From positions 682,001 through 746,000 of the forward strand of contig CAVXFB010000006.1 of assembly GCA_963760935.1 (NCBI GenBank): DNA of 64,000 bases, given 5' to 3'. The DNA comes from CAVXFB01 sp963760935 (lineage in GTDB: Bacteria; Planctomycetota; Planctomycetia; Pirellulales; Thermoguttaceae). The notes beneath the pieces are model-generated. The model saw only the letters and a program-made list of their open reading frames with translations, was not told the DNA's origin and made no database searches. Made by a program: the position numbers and the translations under genes. Positions 40,027 through 49,969 of this stretch are shown piece by piece. Numbering within the stretch: the stretch's first letter is position 1; each line of letters begins with the position of its first letter.

Positions 40027-41029
40027 ATGCCCGCCAAACTGTACTACGACAAAGACGCTGACATTTCACTGCTGAAGAACAAGACGATCGCCATTCTGGG
40101 CTACGGCTCGCAAGGACATGGACACGCGCAGAACCTCCGCGATAGCGGCTGCAACGTGATCGTCTCGGAACTCCCGGGCACGGCCAACTACGAGCAGGCG
40201 GTCAAGGACGGATTCAAGCCGATTTCGATCGCCGAGGCGACGAAGAAGGCCGATATCGTCACCATTCTGCTGCCCGACGAATTGCAGGCGGAGATCTTCC
40301 GCGATCATATCCGCGACAACCTGTCGCCCGGCAACGTAATGGTCTGCTCCCACGGCTTCAATGTCCATTTTGGGCAGTTCGATCTGCCCAAAGGCGTGTC
40401 GACGATCCTTGTGGCCCCCAAGGGGCCAGGGCACTTGGTCCGGGCAGAATACGTTCGCGGCGCCGGCGTGCCTTGCCTGATCGCTCTAGGTGAAGGCGCC
40501 GGGCCCGACGCCTTGAAGATCGGCTTGGCCTACGCCAAAGGCATCGGCGGCACGCGGGCCGGCGTTATGGAAACCACTTTTGCCGAAGAGACCGAGACCG
40601 ACTTGTTCGGCGAGCAGGTCGTGCTATGCGGCGGACTCAGCGCCGATCAAGGCCGGTTACGAAACGCTCGTCGAGGCCGGCTATCAGCCCGAAATGGCCT
40701 ATTTCGAGTGCGTCCACGAGGTCAAGCTGATTGTCGACCTCATCTATCAGGGCGGCTTGAACTACATGCGTTACAGCATTTCGAACACGGCCGAATATGG
40801 CGACTACACCCGCGGCCCGCGACTCGTCACCGACGAGACCAAGGCCGAGATGAAGCGGATTTTGGCCGAGATTCAGGATGGGCGATTCGCCCGCGAGTGG
40901 ATCCTGGAGAATCGCGCCAACGCTCCGTCGTTCAAGGCCATCCGCCGTCGCGAGCGATCGCACCCGGTCGAGATCGTCGGCCGCAGTCTGCGGAAGCTCA
41001 TGTCGTGGATCAACGCCAAAGAAGTTTAA
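40027..41029 (+). CDS. ilvC: Ketol-acid reductoisomerase, class I (frameshift at about 40644)
   Basis: The enzyme performs NADPH-dependent isomerisation and reduction of acetohydroxy acids in valine, leucine and isoleucine synthesis. ATG 40027 gives MPAKLYYDKDADISLLKNKT. The Rossmann motif is AILGYGSQGHGHAQNLRDSG, followed by APKGPGHLVRAEYVRGAG and the catalytic ETTFAEETETDLFGEQ. At CAGCGCCGATC (40639-40649) two bases appear missing: restoring them gives SALIKAGYETLVEAGYQPE, which continues in the other frame (MAYFECVHEVKLIVDLIYQG, NTAEYGDYTRGPR) to 41029. The total is about 334 residues, typical for class I. It lies downstream of ilvN. Confidence 0.9.
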
Positions 41030-41162
41030 GATTGCTGGCGTAAGATCATCCTCGCTCACGTGCGGAGAGGGCGCGGGTGAGCGCCGCATTTTGTAGAGTG
41101 CGGACGGTTTCCGAGCCCTCACCCCCTGTCCCTCTCCCAAAGGGACAGGGGAGAAAATGGTA

Positions 41163-42305
41163 TCACCGCCCTGTGCGCTCCATTCGCTCGCGCATGAGGT
41201 GCTTTTTGAGCGCCCGGCGTTCTGCTTTGGTGAGTTTGTGGTTGATCGGGGACGAAGCGGATGCCGATGACGCCGGTGCGGTAGCGGCAGCGATTGCTGG
41301 TGCGGCGGCCCGCTGGAAGGCCGGTTGCGGGATAGCGTGCGGCGGGTCCACTTTTTTCCAGTCGCCCGTCGCGGACGGAGCCAACGTCGTCTGCTTGGCG
41401 TTCTTAGCGACTTGAACCGACTCTTCGGCGGCTCGCTGCCGACATCGTGGCAGGAGTCCTTCGGCATCGCGCAGGACGTGCCGTGCGTGCAGCAACATGG
41501 CCATGAGCAACGCCAAGCCGCCCAGCATCGCGGCGCCGGACGACACCATGATGCGCCGGCTGTCTGGTTCGGGCAGAATCAACCCTAGTTGCCCCATGAT
41601 TGCCGTTGTTGCGGCAATCCCTGCCACAACTAGAATGCCCATGGCAAAGGGGTCCGATCGCATGTCGAGCAGCAGCCGCGAACCGATGGCGCCCAGGATG
41701 AGGACGTAAACGATCACCCACCACAGAGAACCGTCGCCGAGCAACGGTGTGCCTGTCATTGAGGTCATTAGCTCTCGCAATCCATCGCGCAGACTGGCGG
41801 CTTCATCGGTTGCCATAAGCAACCAGCAGGCGGCCGCCCAACGCCAGATGCGGTATCGGCCTCGATAGTCGTCGGTGCGGTATCGGCGGACGCTGTAGAT
41901 CAGCAAGGCAGTCACGGAAGCGGCCAACAGCATGAGCGAACAGAACCAACAGCCGAGGCTTCCCTTGGCGGCCAAATCGAGAGCCGCGACGCTCCGGCCG
42001 CCGGCGGATACCCGATCGAGCATCCAGCCGTACGACGCTTCGAGGCCAGCCAGGATCGCTGCTGCCAGTAGTAACACGAGAACAAAGGTGACGGCACGTC
42101 GCGGCACTAGATCGAGCAGCCGAATTTGCTGCTGCAAGAACTCCGCGTCGCCGTAATGCTCGGACCGTTGTGGTGCGGCTACTATCGGACCACCGGGCGC
42201 GGACCAGTCATCGGACGAATTGGAAAGTTCGTCGGCCAACAGCCGACGGCGCCGCTCATCGCGCGTGCCGGACCGCCGGAACGAACTGGAACCTTGCAGC
42301 GACAT
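41163..42305 (-). CDS. Polytopic membrane protein with basic C-terminal tail, unknown function
   Basis: The protein has 380 residues. After a polar N-terminus of about 70 residues come about six hydrophobic helices (VTFVLVLLLAAAILAGL; SLMLLAASVTALLIYSV; WWVIVYVLILGAIGSRL; AMGILVVAGIAATTAIM; AAMLGGLALLMAMLLHA). A cytoplasmic Ala-rich linker and a strongly basic tail follow, ending KLTKAERRALKKHLMRERME. I know the tail type from planctomycete proteins but not a named family. The gene is convergent with ilvC and isolated on its strand. Confidence 0.7.
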   Translation of the reverse strand: MSLQGSSSFRRSGTRDERRRRLLADELSNSSDDWSAPGGPIVAAPQRSEHYGDAEFLQQQIRLLDLVPRRAVTFVLVLLLAAAILAGLEASYGWMLDRVSAGGRSVAALDLAAKGSLGCWFCSLMLLAASVTALLIYSVRRYRTDDYRGRYRIWRWAAACWLLMATDEAASLRDGLRELMTSMTGTPLLGDGSLWWVIVYVLILGAIGSRLLLDMRSDPFAMGILVVAGIAATTAIMGQLGLILPEPDSRRIMVSSGAAMLGGLALLMAMLLHARHVLRDAEGLLPRCRQRAAEESVQVAKNAKQTTLAPSATGDWKKVDPPHAIPQPAFQRAAAPAIAAATAPASSASASSPINHKLTKAERRALKKHLMRERMERTGR

Positions 42306-42707
42306 CGTGGCGTATCAACCAAAAGCCATTTCAGGGTGATCGAGACCCGTCGGCAACCGGCGATCTCCGCGCAATTTGGCGCACGAAGCGCCCTTTCGCA
42401 GGATTGCGGCCCTGATGTCTCTGAAATTCGGCACTACAGCATGGAAACGCTACTACGACGCCGTTATCTATCTCATTCTGCCCATTTGTCGCGTTTTCAC
42501 AACTCTGGTTGTTGCCGCGTCGCCACACGGATGCGGTTTTTGGACGCTTGACCCCTTCGAGTTTCCCATCTTGTTGCCATTATTTTGCCTCAACCCCTTA
42601 CACGACCTAGAGTTCCTATTAGAGACACATCCCGTGAACATTGCATCGTGGGCCGAGTTGTACCGGCACTGCGACGGTCACCGCCCCAACTGCCAAAACT
42701 TTGCGCC
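42306..42707. other. Intergenic region between divergent genes
   Basis: About 400 bases separate the membrane-protein gene (minus) from the HD/PAS/GGDEF gene (plus). The stretch 42480-42600 is AT-richer and is the likely promoter region. An upstream in-frame ATG at 42585 exists, but its translation is arginine- and proline-rich and shadow-like. Confidence 0.4.
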
Positions 42708-45015
42708 ATGAGCATCGCTTCCGGCACCCAGCGCGAGCCTTCGGATCCGCGGCTTGAATCACCACCGGCCGTATTCGCTCCGTCGTGCGTATCCATTTCG
42801 TCGCCGTCGTCTGCCGAACGCTGGATGACGGAATTGCATGCGCTGTTGCGGGAGTTGGAGGCGGTCACGGCCGCCGGCCACACGTTGCCGCCCGTGTTTG
42901 GCGAGGCGGTTGACGATCAACTGGTACAAGTTCGGCTCGGCGCCGCTTCGAGTCTGTTCGCGGCGCTGCGGTGCAAGAACGCGGCCATCGCCGGCCATGG
43001 ACTGCGCGTGGCGCTGACGTGCTCGGCCTGGGCGTCTCAAATCGGTCTGCCATCAGGCCAGCGCGAGGCGATCGAGGTGGCTGCGCTGCTTCACGATCTG
43101 GGCGTCATTGGAGCCCCGGATCATGTCCTGTTGAAGCCGGGCTCGCTCGACGGCAACGAGTCGGCCATCATGATGCAAGCGCGAAAGGCTAGCGCCGAGA
43201 TTATTCGCCGCGGGTGCAGCTCGACGGACATTATCGACATCGTCGAGAATGTCTCGGCGTGGTACGGCGGCAACCAGCAAGACGGGATGCCTCGCGGCAC
43301 CGGCATCCCGCTTGGCGCGCGCATGGTGGCTATCGTCGAAGCTTTCGACGCCATGACGACCGATCACGTTTACCGCCCGGCACGGTCGCAAGAGCAGGCG
43401 ATGACTGAGTTGTTCGAGTGCGCCGGCACACAGTTCGATCCGGAGTTAGTGCAGAAGTTCGCCGAATTCCGCGAGTGTGACCAAGCATCGCTGCACTGGG
43501 AAGTGGCGCACCATTGGCTTCGATCGCTGGACGCGACGATGGTCGACTCGCTTTGGCAGCCGGCCGCCGTCACGGCGCCTGGCGCGGAAGCGGCCATCGA
43601 CGTGTTGTTTCACGGCCGATTGCTCGACAATATGTATGATGCCGTGGTATTTGTCGACGAGGCTGGCCGGATCATGCTGTGGAATCGCGGCGCCGAACGC
43701 CTGACGGGCATCGGCGGCTCGAGTATTCGCGGTGAGCCATGGCGCGCTGAACTACTACGCGCTCGCCGACGAAAAGGGCAGCGCCATCGTCGAGGCCGAT
43801 TGTCCCGTCTATACGGCCATCCGTTGCGGCGTGCAATCGCTTCGCCGCCTGACAATAAGCGGACGGGGGCAGCGACCGGTGTCGGTCGATACCCATACGA
43901 TTCCCGTCATCAACGAACAAGGAATCTCCCGGGGCGCGATCCTTTTGGTCCATGATGCCTCGTCGGAAACCTCGCTCGAGCAGCGGTGCCAAAGTCTGCA
44001 CGAGAAGGCCACGAAGGACCCGATGACTCAAGTGGCCAACCGGGCCGAGTTCGATCGCGTTCATGCGATGTTCGTTGCCGCTCACCAGCAGCAGCACGTG
44101 CCCTGCAGCTTGATGATGTGCGATCTGGATCGTTTCAAGACGGTCAATGACACGTACGGCCACCAGGCGGGCGATGACGCGATCAAGTGCTTGGCCTCCT
44201 TGCTGAAGGGCTCGTGCCGGCCGGGCGATCTTGTGGCCCGGTATGGGGGCGAAGAGTTCGTGGTGTTGTGTGCCGATTGCGATAACGCTACGGCCGCACG
44301 CCGCGCAGACGAGATTCGCAAAGCGCTCGGCCAGGCGGCCCAACCGAAGATGGGTGGCCGTAGCGTCAGGGTCAGCTTCGGAGTGACGGAGATTCAGCCC
44401 GGCGATACGCCGGAAACCATGCTCCGCCGTGCCGATAGAGCGCTGCTGATGGCCAAGTCCAGTGGGCGCAACCGCGTCGTGCAACTTGGCGGCGGCAGGG
44501 GCAATGAGGCGGACGAAACGCCACCGGCCGTGGGTTTCTTTGCGGCCACGCGTCCCAAGGAATCGCTGCGGCAGGTCCTGATTACGCCGGTGCCGGTCAA
44601 TATCGCCATCGAGAAGCTGCGCGGCTTCGTGGCCGATCATCAAGCAAAAATCCTGTCCGTCGACGGCAATCAGGTGCGTCTGGAGATCGAGGACAAGCCG
44701 ACCAGCCGACTCCGCCGACTTACAGATCGACCCGTCGTCTATTCGATTGAGCTATTGTTTGAAGAGGAAGTGGTGCAAAAGAAACGCACGGTCGGCAACC
44801 AATCGCTGGATCATGGCGCCACGCGGACGAAGATCCACATTACGGTCCACTCGCGAAAGAATCGCGATCGGCGTCGCAACAACACAGCGGTTCGTTTGCG
44901 GCAGGTGTTGGCCAGCTTCCGTTCCTATCTGATGGCCTATGAAGACGAGAGCACGCTGCCGGCCGGGGCTCTGACACGTGTCAAACGCGCACTGGCGCCC
45001 TGGTTGCAGAAGTAG
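42708..45015 (+). CDS. HD-domain / PAS / GGDEF signalling protein (frameshift at about 43759)
   Basis: ATG 42708 gives about 769 residues over two frames. Residues about 80-250 are an HD-GYP-like domain with LLHDLGVIG and GIPLGARMVAIVEAFDAMTT, but the usual HHE-W-x-G-x-G region reads VENVSAWYGGNQQ. A PAS domain (YDAVVFVDEAGRIMLWNRGA) follows. The frame breaks at CTACTACGCGCTC; one extra base would explain it. The second frame (to 45015) carries a GGDEF domain with MCDLDRFKTVNDTYGHQAGD, an RxxD inhibitory site (CRPGD) and the active loop RYGGEEFVVL. A C-terminal region of about 140 residues (KIHITVHSRKNRDRRRNNTA) is unassigned. It is likely a cyclic-di-GMP synthase with PAS input. Confidence 0.85.
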
Positions 45016-45320
45016 GGAAAGGGCGGTCAAACGCTCGCCCCGAATTGGCCCTGGTCTTATCGCGCCGCTGAAAGGGCGTCCGGCAAACCGCGCAACCCGT
45101 AGTGCGAGAGGAAAATGGCAGCCTCTGGGCACGAAGTGGTTGGGGCCATGATTTCGGGGTAGACGCAACTGCGATCGCCATTGGCATTACAGCCGAAAAA
45201 CAGAGTCGACCCCGGACTTTGCACTGCTCTTGTTCTGTTGGCACGTCCCGAATCCTGCCTTCACCCCGGCCGCGATACGCCTTATAATGAGTTGTCGTAC
45301 CTACTTTGGAGCCGAACGCT
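45016..45320. other. Intergenic region upstream of def
   Basis: About 305 bases lie between the GGDEF gene and def. I see no gene or RNA. A TATAAT-like box (CTTATAATGAG, about 45280-45290) lies about 35 bases before the def start and is a reasonable -10 element. Confidence 0.4.
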
Positions 45321-45902
45321 GTGTTGCGAATCGTCAAGTATCCACACCCGGCGCTGCGTCACAAATCGAAGCCGCTGCGCCGCGTTGACAACGAGTTAAA
45401 AGACACCGTTCGGCGAATGTTCGACTTGATGTACGAACACAAAGGGATCGGCTTGGCCGCCAATCAGGTCGATCTGCCATACCGCTTCTTCATAATCAAT
45501 ACGGACGGCGATCCGGCAACGGGCGAGGAGCACGTATTCCTCAATCCCGTGATCAGCAAGCGGAGCGGTACCGTGGAAGCGGAGGAAGGCTGCTTGAGCT
45601 TTCCAGAAATTTACGCACCGGTAAAGCGGTCGGCAAGAATCGTCATCTCGGCCTACAATCTGGCTGGCCAAGAGGTCAACTACGAGTTGACGGGCCTATT
45701 GGCCAGGGCGGCCCAACACGAGAATGATCACCTTGACGGAGTGCTCTTTATCGATCGTCTCACACCGAGCGGCCTGCTCTCGGTCAAGCAAGCGCTCCTG
45801 GATCTGGAGCAAGCATTCTCGGGCGACCGCGAGCGGGGCATCATCCCGAACGACCAGCAGATTGCTACGCGACTGGCGGAACTAGAACAGTTGCGAACGT
45901 AG
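45321..45902 (+). CDS. def: Peptide deformylase
   Basis: The enzyme removes the formyl group from nascent N-formylmethionine. GTG 45321 is preferred over TTG 45306 because GGAG lies nine bases upstream and the family start MLRIVKYPHPALR follows. The product is about 193 residues. The three motifs are GIGLAANQV (motif I), EGCLSFP (motif II, metal-ligand Cys) and QHENDHLDGVLF (motif III, HExxH with two metal-ligand His). The metal site is complete. The C-terminal tail of about 35 residues is longer than in E. coli Def. fmt lies downstream, separated by a PEP-CTERM gene. Confidence 0.94.
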   Translation: MLRIVKYPHPALRHKSKPLRRVDNELKDTVRRMFDLMYEHKGIGLAANQVDLPYRFFIINTDGDPATGEEHVFLNPVISKRSGTVEAEEGCLSFPEIYAPVKRSARIVISAYNLAGQEVNYELTGLLARAAQHENDHLDGVLFIDRLTPSGLLSVKQALLDLEQAFSGDRERGIIPNDQQIATRLAELEQLRT

Positions 45903-46683
45903 AATCTGCAGTAGTCGCATGCCGGGTAATGCCCTCATGCGCGACTGATTGGATACCCCCGATAAAACCGGATGATTGGGGTGTCCTGCTTTCCTGGCGA
46001 CGATTCCTCGCTCGGATTTCTCCTGATTCCGGACGCTAGCGAATACCTGCCTATCGATGCTAATGACCCTTCTGGAAAGAGGTTGCGTTAATGGCGCCGG
46101 CGGAAATGCTTTGCTGCATGCCAAATTTCTGGGGGGGATGGCCCCTCCGACAATTGACGCTGGCCACCCGGCTAACTAACATCTTGAGGTATCACTCGAC
46201 AGCACTTGTAGGTCTGCTTCTGGCTCTGGTCTTATATAGTTCTGGCGAAGTGATAACCGCTGTTCTGCGGCGTTTTCCATTTGGCGAGCGGCACTCATCG
46301 TTGTAAGGTAGCGTAGGTGATGGACGACTTTCGTTCGACGTTATCCGGTCAAAGGGCGACCGTGGCCACTCCGGGCTCGCAAGGGGTTGATGCTCTTACA
46401 GAGCCGGGTAGCGTTGCAGCGCAGTCGCACGTGCGATTCTCTTGCCTTGCGCGTGAGTGCAGAAGTTTTCTTTTCGGCAAGCACGGCCAATTCCGGCCAT
46501 CGCGATTCGCTGCCACGCTTGGCACAGTTTCTTCAGCGTGGTTCGAGAGAGGCAATAGCTGCATCGTGTACCGACGCGTATGCCTGCGCAGGACGCGTAC
46601 GCGCACTTCTCTTCGGGCTGGAGCATCGTAATCCGTCCGGCGTTCGATCGATCGCTGGACTCGACCAATTTGGGAGGTAGCGT
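45903..46683. other. Intergenic region, no supported gene
   Basis: This is 780 bases between def and the PEP-CTERM gene. An imperfect hairpin AGTCGCATG/CATGCGCGACT (45913-45946) just after def could end its transcript. A 71-residue frame at 46091-46306 with one hydrophobic segment (LVGLLLALVLYSSGEVI) has a weak AGAGG site, and I do not consider it proven. The remaining frames are Arg/Cys-rich and shadow-like. Confidence 0.35.
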
Positions 46684-47409
46684 ATGTTTTCCTGCAAAGC
46701 ACCACGGACCGGCGGTTTGCTTCTCGTCTTTTCTCTGATAGGTCTCATTCTACCGGGTGAGGTACGTGCGAACATCATTTGGATGACGCCCAGCGGTTCG
46801 ACAACCTCGGGTGGAAACGTTCAGGCCACGTGCGACTTCACGCTCTCGAATAACACGGTCAGCCTGCTTCTCTCGAATTTAGAGGGGAACGTTATTTCTG
46901 ATTCACAGACCATCAGCGGCATCACCTTCAGCGTAACGAGTGCGGCCGGGTCGGGCGCTCTGACGACGTTCAACTCGGGAAACATCAGCACCATTGACAC
47001 TGGTACGAGCAACTACACCGCCGGCGTAAGTGACGCGCTCACGCGGTGGATGGCGACCGAATCGGGGACGACTATTGGCCTCACGACGCTTACCGGTGGG
47101 CAGCCGAATCGGCTGATCATCGGCCCCGACAACATGGGTGGGTTTGACCCCAATGTGGGCCAGTACACCAACGCAAACCCCTCGGTCAGCAACCACAACC
47201 CCAATGTGTTGGGAACGGCGAGTTTTGCAATTACCGTCCCTGGCGTGACTTCGGCAAGCCAAATCAGTGGCGTGAGCTTCAAATTTGGCACGGCGAGTAC
47301 CCCGGAAAGTGTCACCGGGCAGGTTGTGCCGGAGCCATCGACGCTGATGAGCTTGTTTATTGCGGCGATCGTGGGCTTGTTCGTTGCACGGCGAAAAACC
47401 AGACGGTAG
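46684..47409 (+). CDS. PEP-CTERM sorting-domain protein
   Basis: The protein has 241 residues. GGGAGG precedes ATG 46684. The signal peptide is GGLLLVFSLIGLILPGEVRA. The body is Ser/Thr/Asn/Gly-rich (TSGGNVQATCDFTLSNNTVS) and without a known enzymatic domain. The C-terminus is a textbook PEP-CTERM tripartite tail: VPEPSTL, the TM segment MSLFIAAIVGLFVA and RRKTRR, recognised by exosortase. The mature protein is expected in the cell envelope or exopolysaccharide matrix. No exosortase gene is in the window. It sits between def and fmt. Confidence 0.85.
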   Translation: MFSCKAPRTGGLLLVFSLIGLILPGEVRANIIWMTPSGSTTSGGNVQATCDFTLSNNTVSLLLSNLEGNVISDSQTISGITFSVTSAAGSGALTTFNSGNISTIDTGTSNYTAGVSDALTRWMATESGTTIGLTTLTGGQPNRLIIGPDNMGGFDPNVGQYTNANPSVSNHNPNVLGTASFAITVPGVTSASQISGVSFKFGTASTPESVTGQVVPEPSTLMSLFIAAIVGLFVARRKTRR

Positions 47410-47473
47410 GCACGGGCCAGGGCCGCTTCTGAGATGCCTTTCCTGCATCGGCGGTTTCTCATACACTCAGTTC

Positions 47474-48475
47474 ATGCGACTGCTGATGCTGGGCACGGGC
47501 CCTTTCGCCGTGCCGACGTTCCGGGGGCTCTACGATACCCGCCATAGCCTGGTGGCATTGGTCACCGCGCCGCTGCGCATGCACCGGGGGCAGCCCATTG
47601 AGCCGATCAGCGTCATCCGCGACGTGGCGGCACAACACGGCACGCCGATTTTCGACCCCGAAGACGTGAATTCTCCCGAAGCGGTCGCCCGGTTGGCAAG
47701 CTTCCATGCCGATTTGATGGTGGTATGCGATTATGGGCAGATCCTTACGCCCGCGGCCCTTGCTGCGGCACGCCTTGGGGGAGTCAACCTGCACGGGTCG
47801 TTGCTGCCGAAGTACCGCGGCGCTGCCCCGATCAATTGGGCAATCTATCACGGCGAGACAGAAACGGGCGTCACGGTCATTCACGTGGCGCCAAAGGTTG
47901 ACGCGGGACCATTGATCGCGAAGGCCAGTCTCGCCATCGATCCGGACGAAACGGCCGTGGAACTTGAAACTCGGCTGGCTGACCTGGGCACACGATTGGT
48001 GTGCGAGTCGGTCGACAGGCTCGAAGCAGGGAGCGCGCAGGCATTGCCGCAGGATCCGGCGCTGGCCAGCCGCGCACCGCGATTGAAGAAGTCGGACGGT
48101 CTGATCGATTGGCAGCGGACAGCGGCAGCGATCAAGAATCAAATAAGGGCGTTTGAGCCGTGGCCGCGGACCTATACGTTCTGGAAGCCGACCGGCGGCC
48201 CAGCCGTTCGCCTGATATTCGGGCCCGTCGCGGTCGTTGAAGGCGAATCGGCAGCGCCGGGCACGGTGTTGACAGCCCACGGCAATCGACTCGTGATCGC
48301 GGCGGGCCAAGGCGCGGTGATGCCCAGCAGCGTTCAGCCGGCCGGCAAGCGATTGATGTCGGTCGACGAGTTCCTACGTGGTCATCACGTAATGCCGGGG
48401 GAACGGTTTGGGGACGGGGATACTGGAAGCGAGGAACGGGGGACGGAGGATGGGGGGCGGGAGGCGGGGGGCTAG
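47474..48475 (+). CDS. fmt: Methionyl-tRNA formyltransferase
   Basis: The enzyme formylates initiator methionyl-tRNA with 10-formyl-THF. ATG 47474 starts MRLLMLGTGPFAVPTFRGLY, the family N-terminus. The formyl-transferase core has VNLHGSLLPKYRGAAPINWA with the catalytic Asn/His and the SLLPxYRGAAP signature, then the Asp in HVAPKVDAGPLI. The C-terminal OB-like domain includes RLKKSDGLIDW and RAFEPWPRTYTFW. The last 20 residues (GDGDTGSEERGTEDGGREAGG) are low complexity and come from a G/A-rich DNA tract (48411-48475), probably an unconserved extension. Confidence 0.93.
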   Translation: MRLLMLGTGPFAVPTFRGLYDTRHSLVALVTAPLRMHRGQPIEPISVIRDVAAQHGTPIFDPEDVNSPEAVARLASFHADLMVVCDYGQILTPAALAAARLGGVNLHGSLLPKYRGAAPINWAIYHGETETGVTVIHVAPKVDAGPLIAKASLAIDPDETAVELETRLADLGTRLVCESVDRLEAGSAQALPQDPALASRAPRLKKSDGLIDWQRTAAAIKNQIRAFEPWPRTYTFWKPTGGPAVRLIFGPVAVVEGESAAPGTVLTAHGNRLVIAAGQGAVMPSSVQPAGKRLMSVDEFLRGHHVMPGERFGDGDTGSEERGTEDGGREAGG

Positions 48476-48534
48476 AAGCGACCTCGTTCGTTGGTGGATT
48501 CGTTATTTTGTCGTTCGTCATCTGTCATATCCAT

Positions 48535-49914
48535 ATGCCGCGATTCTATATCCAAACCGTTGGCTGCCAGATGAACGTGCTCGATAGCGAGCTAGTGGCG
48601 GGGCAGTTGATCGAGGCCGGCTACGAGGCCGTCGATAGTCCTCGGCAGGCCGATGTGGTTCTGTTGAATACGTGCAGCGTGCGGCAGCATGCCGAAGACA
48701 AAATATACAGCACGCTGGGCCGCCTCAAGCAACTCAAGGCTGAACGCCCGAAGATGATTATTGGCGTGCTCGGCTGCATGGCGCAGAAGGATCAACAGCT
48801 TATTCTGCGGCGGGCTCCGCACGTCGACCTTGTCGTGGGCCCGGGCCAATTGGAACAATTGCGGTCGCTGTTGCAGCAACGAGACGGCGGCGGGCCGCGC
48901 ATCGAAGTGAGTCTCGATCGCCAGGCCGACGATCGGGCTTCCGTGCGGCAAAGTTTTGCCCGCTTCCAGCCCGACCGACCCGCGCGAACGCGGCCGCTGC
49001 CGCATCAGGCGATGGTGCGAGTCATGTACGGCTGCGACAAGTTCTGCACCTATTGCATTGTGCCCCGCGTCCGCGGTCCCGAGCAAAGCCGGCCGGCGGA
49101 AGAGATCGTCGACGAAGTCCGCCGACTGGTAGGTGACGGGTGCCTGGAAGTGACGCTGCTCGGGCAGACTGTCAACAGCTATCGGGATGCGTCCGGACCG
49201 GGTACGGTTCGTCTGGCCGATCTGCTCTATCAATTGCACGACATCGAGGGTCTGCGGCGGCTGAAGTTCGTGACGAATTATCCCAAGCACATGACGGCGG
49301 AACTGCTGCAAGCTGTCCGCGACCTGCCCAAGGTCTCGCCCTACCTGCACATTCCCGCTCAAAGCGGTTCCAACGCCGTCCTGCGACGCATGAAGCGCGG
49401 CTACACGGTCGAATCGTACCGGGAGATGCTCGGACGCATTTATGAGGCGATTCCGCACGCTGCCGTCACGAGCGACTTCATCGTCGGCTTCTGCGGCGAG
49501 ACGGAAGAGGAGTTTCAGGAGACCGTTGACTTGGTGCGAAACGCTCGATTCAAGAACAGCTTCATTTTCAAGTACAGCGCCCGGCCGGGCACGAAGGCGG
49601 CGGAACTCTATGACGACGATGTGCCGGAGTCGGTCAAGCGGCGGCGGAACAATGACCTCTTGGCGGTGCAGAACGCGATTTGCCTGGATGACAACCGGCC
49701 CTATCTCGGCCGCACGGTCGAGATTCTGGTGGAAGGCAGCAGCAAGGTCGGCCGTAAGCAATCGGGCAACGGCGGCGCGGTTCAACTGGTCGGTCGAACG
49801 ACCTGCGACCGGATCGTGGTTTTCGATGGTGGGCCGGAGTTGGCCGGCCAGATTCTCGACGTAGATATTAAGAAGATTGATGCATTCACTTTGTTCGGTA
49901 CGGTGAAAGACTGA
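48535..49914 (+). CDS. miaB: tRNA-2-methylthio-N6-dimethylallyladenosine synthase
   Basis: This radical-SAM methylthiotransferase modifies A37 in tRNAs. ATG 48535 gives MPRFYIQTVGCQMNVLDSEL. The N-terminal UPF0004 domain carries three Cys for the auxiliary cluster: VGCQMN (Cys11), NTCSVRQHAE (Cys47) and VLGCMAQKD. The radical-SAM core has CDKFCTYCIVPRVRGPEQSR. A C-terminal TRAM domain (GRTVEILVEGSSKVGRKQSG) binds tRNA. At about 459 residues the length is normal. It follows fmt by 60 bases, so def, fmt and miaB form a translation-related neighbourhood. Confidence 0.95.
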   Translation: MPRFYIQTVGCQMNVLDSELVAGQLIEAGYEAVDSPRQADVVLLNTCSVRQHAEDKIYSTLGRLKQLKAERPKMIIGVLGCMAQKDQQLILRRAPHVDLVVGPGQLEQLRSLLQQRDGGGPRIEVSLDRQADDRASVRQSFARFQPDRPARTRPLPHQAMVRVMYGCDKFCTYCIVPRVRGPEQSRPAEEIVDEVRRLVGDGCLEVTLLGQTVNSYRDASGPGTVRLADLLYQLHDIEGLRRLKFVTNYPKHMTAELLQAVRDLPKVSPYLHIPAQSGSNAVLRRMKRGYTVESYREMLGRIYEAIPHAAVTSDFIVGFCGETEEEFQETVDLVRNARFKNSFIFKYSARPGTKAAELYDDDVPESVKRRRNNDLLAVQNAICLDDNRPYLGRTVEILVEGSSKVGRKQSGNGGAVQLVGRTTCDRIVVFDGGPELAGQILDVDIKKIDAFTLFGTVKD

Positions 49915-49969
49915 CCATGGCCTCCCGGCATGTGTGCCCGGGCTGAACGATTTTTCTGCTTGCCGTTGT

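Noticed and set aside
46091..46306. 71-residue plus-strand frame with one hydrophobic segment
   Set aside because: It has only a weak ribosome site, no family pattern and two adjacent Cys/Trp-rich stretches. The evidence is not enough to call a gene.
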